A program made the position numbers and the translations under genes. The notes under the pieces are model-generated. The model was given only the letters and a program-made list of their open reading frames with translations, was not told the origin of the DNA and did not search any database. Of a stretch of 64,000 nt of DNA, positions 61,815 through 64,000 are shown in pieces. Positions within the stretch are counted from its first letter, which is position 1. Each line of letters begins with the position of its first letter. The stretch lies in assembly GCA_021811385.1 (NCBI GenBank), contig JAJZPC010000001.1:31421-95420 (forward strand). Reading direction: 5' to 3'. This stretch comes from Deltaproteobacteria bacterium. Lineage in GTDB: Bacteria > Desulfobacterota > Desulfobulbia > Desulfobulbales > Desulfurivibrionaceae.

Positions 61815-61838
61815 GAATTTTCAACCCAGCAGTAGAGA

Positions 61839-62225
61839 CTAATTGTCCTCTTTTGCCCCTTTCGCTTCGCTGTAATTCACCAGCTCAAGGATAGCCATCT
61901 CGGCCGCATCGCCAAGGCGGTTGCCGGTTCTGATGATCCTGGTATAGCCGCCGTTACGGGCCATGTACTCATCCTTGAGGACATCAAACAGCTTGGCAAC
62001 AACCTTTTTGTCCTGCATGAAGGACAAGGCCTGACGCCGAGCATGGAGGTCGCCACGCTTGGCCAAGGTAATCATCTGATCAGCGACCTTGCGAACTTCC
62101 TTCGCCTTGGGGGCGGTGGTTATAATTCTCTCATGCTCGATCAGAGAGGTAACCATATTACGAACCATGGCCTGACGGTTGGATGTTGTCCTGCCAAGTC
62201 TTTTGCCTGCTTTTCTATGTCTCAT
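61839..62225 (-). CDS. rplQ: 50S ribosomal protein L17
   Basis: The 128-residue protein begins [20 protein letters not shown] and has [33 protein letters not shown] and [20 protein letters not shown] elements of L17. It closes the alpha operon after rpoA (19-base gap) and ends in a strong terminator. Confidence 0.98.
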   Translation of the reverse strand: MRHRKAGKRLGRTTSNRQAMVRNMVTSLIEHERIITTAPKAKEVRKVADQMITLAKRGDLHARRQALSFMQDKKVVAKLFDVLKDEYMARNGGYTRIIRTGNRLGDAAEMAILELVNYSEAKGAKEDN

Positions 62226-62244
62226 AACTACCCTCTTCCCGGAT

Positions 62245-63282
62245 TTATGACTGCTCTTCAGATACCTTGTCTGACACGACAGGAGGCTCCCAGCCTTCTA
62301 ATTTCATGCCCAGCGAAAGCTCCATCTCAGACAGCAGCTGTTTGATCTCATTAAGCGATTTACGGCCAAAGTTTTTCGTCTTCAGCATCTCGGCCTCTGA
62401 TTTCTGCACCAGCTCGCCGATGTAACGGATATCCGCATTGCGCAGACAATTCGCCGAACGGACTGAAAGCTCCAGATCCTCCACGCTGCGATAGAGGTTT
62501 TCATTAACCGGCGAGCGATGATCCACGCGGGCATCATCAACGGCCGGCTCAACCGATTCCTCGTCAAAGGCGATAAAAACCTGCAACTGTTCCTTCATTA
62601 TCTTGGCGGCATAGGCCAAGGCATCTTCAGGACGTACGCTGCCATCGGTGGTGATTTCCAGGGTCAACTTGTCATAATCGGTCTGTTGACCAACACGCGC
62701 CTGGCTGACAATGGACTTCACATTGACAATGGGGGTAAAAATAGCATCGATGGGAATTACCCCGATCACCTGTTCCTCAGGCTTGTTTTTCTCCGCAGGA
62801 ACATACCCTTTCCCCCATTTCACCTCAAACTCAGCCTTAAAGACCCCGTCGCCGGTGATGGTGCAGATCTCTTTATCAGGATTCATCACCTCAACCTTGC
62901 CGCCGGAGGTAATATCGCCAGCGGTAACAATGCCGACCTTGTTCTTTTCGATCTTGACGAGCTGCGATCCGGGGGTGTTCAGTTTGAGGCGCACTTCCTT
63001 CAGATTAAGGATGATCTGGGTAACATCCTCCTTAACCCCAGGGATAGTGGACAGCTCATGAAGAGCGCCATCAATCTTCACCGAAGTAATCGCCGCGCCC
63101 TGGATGGAAGACAACAATATCCTACGCAGGGAATTCCCGATCGTCGTGGCAAAACCACGCTCCAACGGCTGACAAACAAATTTGCCGAAACTTTTTGTAT
63201 GGCTGTCCTGGTCTACTTCCAGTCTTTCAGGAATGATAAGCTCATGCCAATTTCTGTAAAACGGATCAGACGCAAGTGTCAT
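62245..63282 (-). CDS. rpoA: DNA-directed RNA polymerase alpha subunit
   Basis: The 345-residue subunit has the assembly domain ([40 protein letters not shown]) and the C-terminal domain that contacts UP elements and activators ([34 protein letters not shown]). A charged C-terminal tail follows. Order rpsD-rpoA-rplQ is standard. Confidence 0.99.
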   Translation of the reverse strand: MTLASDPFYRNWHELIIPERLEVDQDSHTKSFGKFVCQPLERGFATTIGNSLRRILLSSIQGAAITSVKIDGALHELSTIPGVKEDVTQIILNLKEVRLKLNTPGSQLVKIEKNKVGIVTAGDITSGGKVEVMNPDKEICTITGDGVFKAEFEVKWGKGYVPAEKNKPEEQVIGVIPIDAIFTPIVNVKSIVSQARVGQQTDYDKLTLEITTDGSVRPEDALAYAAKIMKEQLQVFIAFDEESVEPAVDDARVDHRSPVNENLYRSVEDLELSVRSANCLRNADIRYIGELVQKSEAEMLKTKNFGRKSLNEIKQLLSEMELSLGMKLEGWEPPVVSDKVSEEQS

Positions 63283-63309
63283 GGTTTCTATTGCTCCACG
63301 GTTGGCTAA

Positions 63310-63939
63310 TTATTTGGAGTAAAGCTCTACAATCAACTGCTCCTGAATCGGCATGGTGATTTCCTGCCGGCTAGGCAATGCTTTTACAGTTCCCTTGTAG
63401 TTATCCTTATCAAGCTCCAACCAGCTTGGTACGCCACGACGCACAACGGCTTCAAGGCTCTCGTTGATGGCGCCGACCTTCCGGCTTTTTTCCTTCAGGG
63501 TGATGACGTCATTGACAGAAACCCGGAATGAAGGGATGTTGACCTTCCTGCCGTTTACTTCAATATGGTTATGCCGCACCAACTGCCGTCCCTGATTCCG
63601 AGAATTTGCATAACCAAGACGATAGATGACATTGTCAAGTCTGCTTTCCAAAAGCATCAACAGGTTTTCACCGGTAACGCCCTTGATCCGTTCGGCAATC
63701 TCGAAGTATTTGCGGAATTGACCTTCCAGCATGCCATAGATACGACGTACTTTCTGCTTTTCCCGCAACTGAATGGCATAGTCGGAAACCTTGCGCATCC
63801 TGGCCTGACCATGCTGGCCCGGAGCAAAAGAACGCCTCTCAAAGGCACACTTGTCTGAATAGCATCTGTCGCCTTTCAAAAACAACTTGAGTTTTTCGCG
63901 CCGACACTGCCGGCATTCCGCGCCTCTATATCTGGCCAA
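63310..63939 (-). CDS. rpsD: 30S ribosomal protein S4
   Basis: The 209-residue protein reads (M)[19 protein letters not shown] and [15 protein letters not shown], the zinc-binding (four-Cys) form, then [18 protein letters not shown] and the S4 RNA-binding domain ([20 protein letters not shown]). GGAGGT lies five bases before a TTG at 63937-63939, so the start is TTG and not the ATG at 63966. The 61 bases to the window edge lead towards the next upstream ribosomal gene, which I cannot identify from so short a piece. Confidence 0.95.
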   Translation of the reverse strand: MARYRGAECRQCRREKLKLFLKGDRCYSDKCAFERRSFAPGQHGQARMRKVSDYAIQLREKQKVRRIYGMLEGQFRKYFEIAERIKGVTGENLLMLLESRLDNVIYRLGYANSRNQGRQLVRHNHIEVNGRKVNIPSFRVSVNDVITLKEKSRKVGAINESLEAVVRRGVPSWLELDKDNYKGTVKALPSRQEITMPIQEQLIVELYSK

Positions 63940-64000
63940 TTTGGACCTCCACTCAATCTCACTCAATCATACTTTAATTATCAAACGCCCTGCGACCCGC

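Noticed and set aside
61614..61838. TPP riboswitch upstream of thiF
   Set aside because: The conserved CTGAGA and ACCTGAT-type elements were looked for on the minus strand and not found; only the rplQ terminator is clear.

Overview
The window looks like a chromosomal segment of a high-GC, Gram-negative anaerobe, most likely a Desulfobacterota (Desulfobulbales-type, sulfate- or sulfur-metabolising) bacterium. The reasons are an outer-membrane/LPS gene set (kdsA, kdsC, lptC, TolC, DUF748), a group 3b-type sulfhydrogenase, a 2-oxoacid:ferredoxin oxidoreductase, a nine-haem c-type cytochrome lipoprotein, a stand-alone AICAR transformylase, and an apparent selenoprotein. Gene density is high, both strands are used, and ATGA start/stop overlaps are very common. 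No rRNA, prophage or CRISPR array was seen.

Layout: 1-1.9 kb (minus) holds an APS kinase cut by the window edge, a NusG/RfaH-like factor, tRNA-Ser and tadA. 1.9-4.1 kb (minus) holds a thioredoxin-reductase-like flavoprotein and gmd; gmd is preceded by a duplicated copy of the trxB ribosome-binding site and first codons. 4.2-10.2 kb (plus) has a large EndoQ-like/UvrD fusion, a thioredoxin-fold protein, a hotdog thioesterase, UspA and small proteins. 10.2-12.4 kb (minus) has a receiver protein, tRNA-Arg and tilS. 12.5-23.2 kb (plus) is a housekeeping run: galU, priA, def, fmt, a VTT-domain membrane protein, larC, pgpA and a DUF748 giant.

23.2-29.8 kb is the most accessory-looking part: a VapBC pair, a lipoprotein, a RAYT transposase broken by one stop codon, a PilZ/DoxX pair, and a LysR gene whose 3' end is repeated beyond a neighbouring PhnD-like binding protein. 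29.8-37.0 kb (minus) has recQ, korBA, a small helical protein, a second reductase-like flavoprotein, a thioredoxin-like gene with an in-frame UGA (predicted selenocysteine in UxxC) and two small unknown proteins. 37.2-41.7 kb (minus) runs pyrG-kdsA-kdsC-lptC-pyrF. 42-45.3 kb has a membrane sensor-like protein between direct repeats, the nine-haem lipoprotein and rlpA. 45.4-49.4 kb is the hydrogenase operon hydBGDA. 49.5-52.1 kb has a PilZ protein and motAB. 52.3-57.3 kb is a TetR-controlled tripartite ABC exporter with a clear promoter/operator. 57.4-61.6 kb (minus) is thiFSGH followed by the AICAR transformylase, and 61.8-64 kb (minus) is the end of a ribosomal operon (rpsD-rpoA-rplQ).

The points most worth following are the predicted UxxC selenothioredoxin next to a flavoprotein reductase and a ferredoxin-reducing enzyme, and the EndoQ-UvrD fusion that carries two sliding-clamp-binding-like peptides. 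Together with several duplicated short segments marking recent insertions, they are the least ordinary features here.
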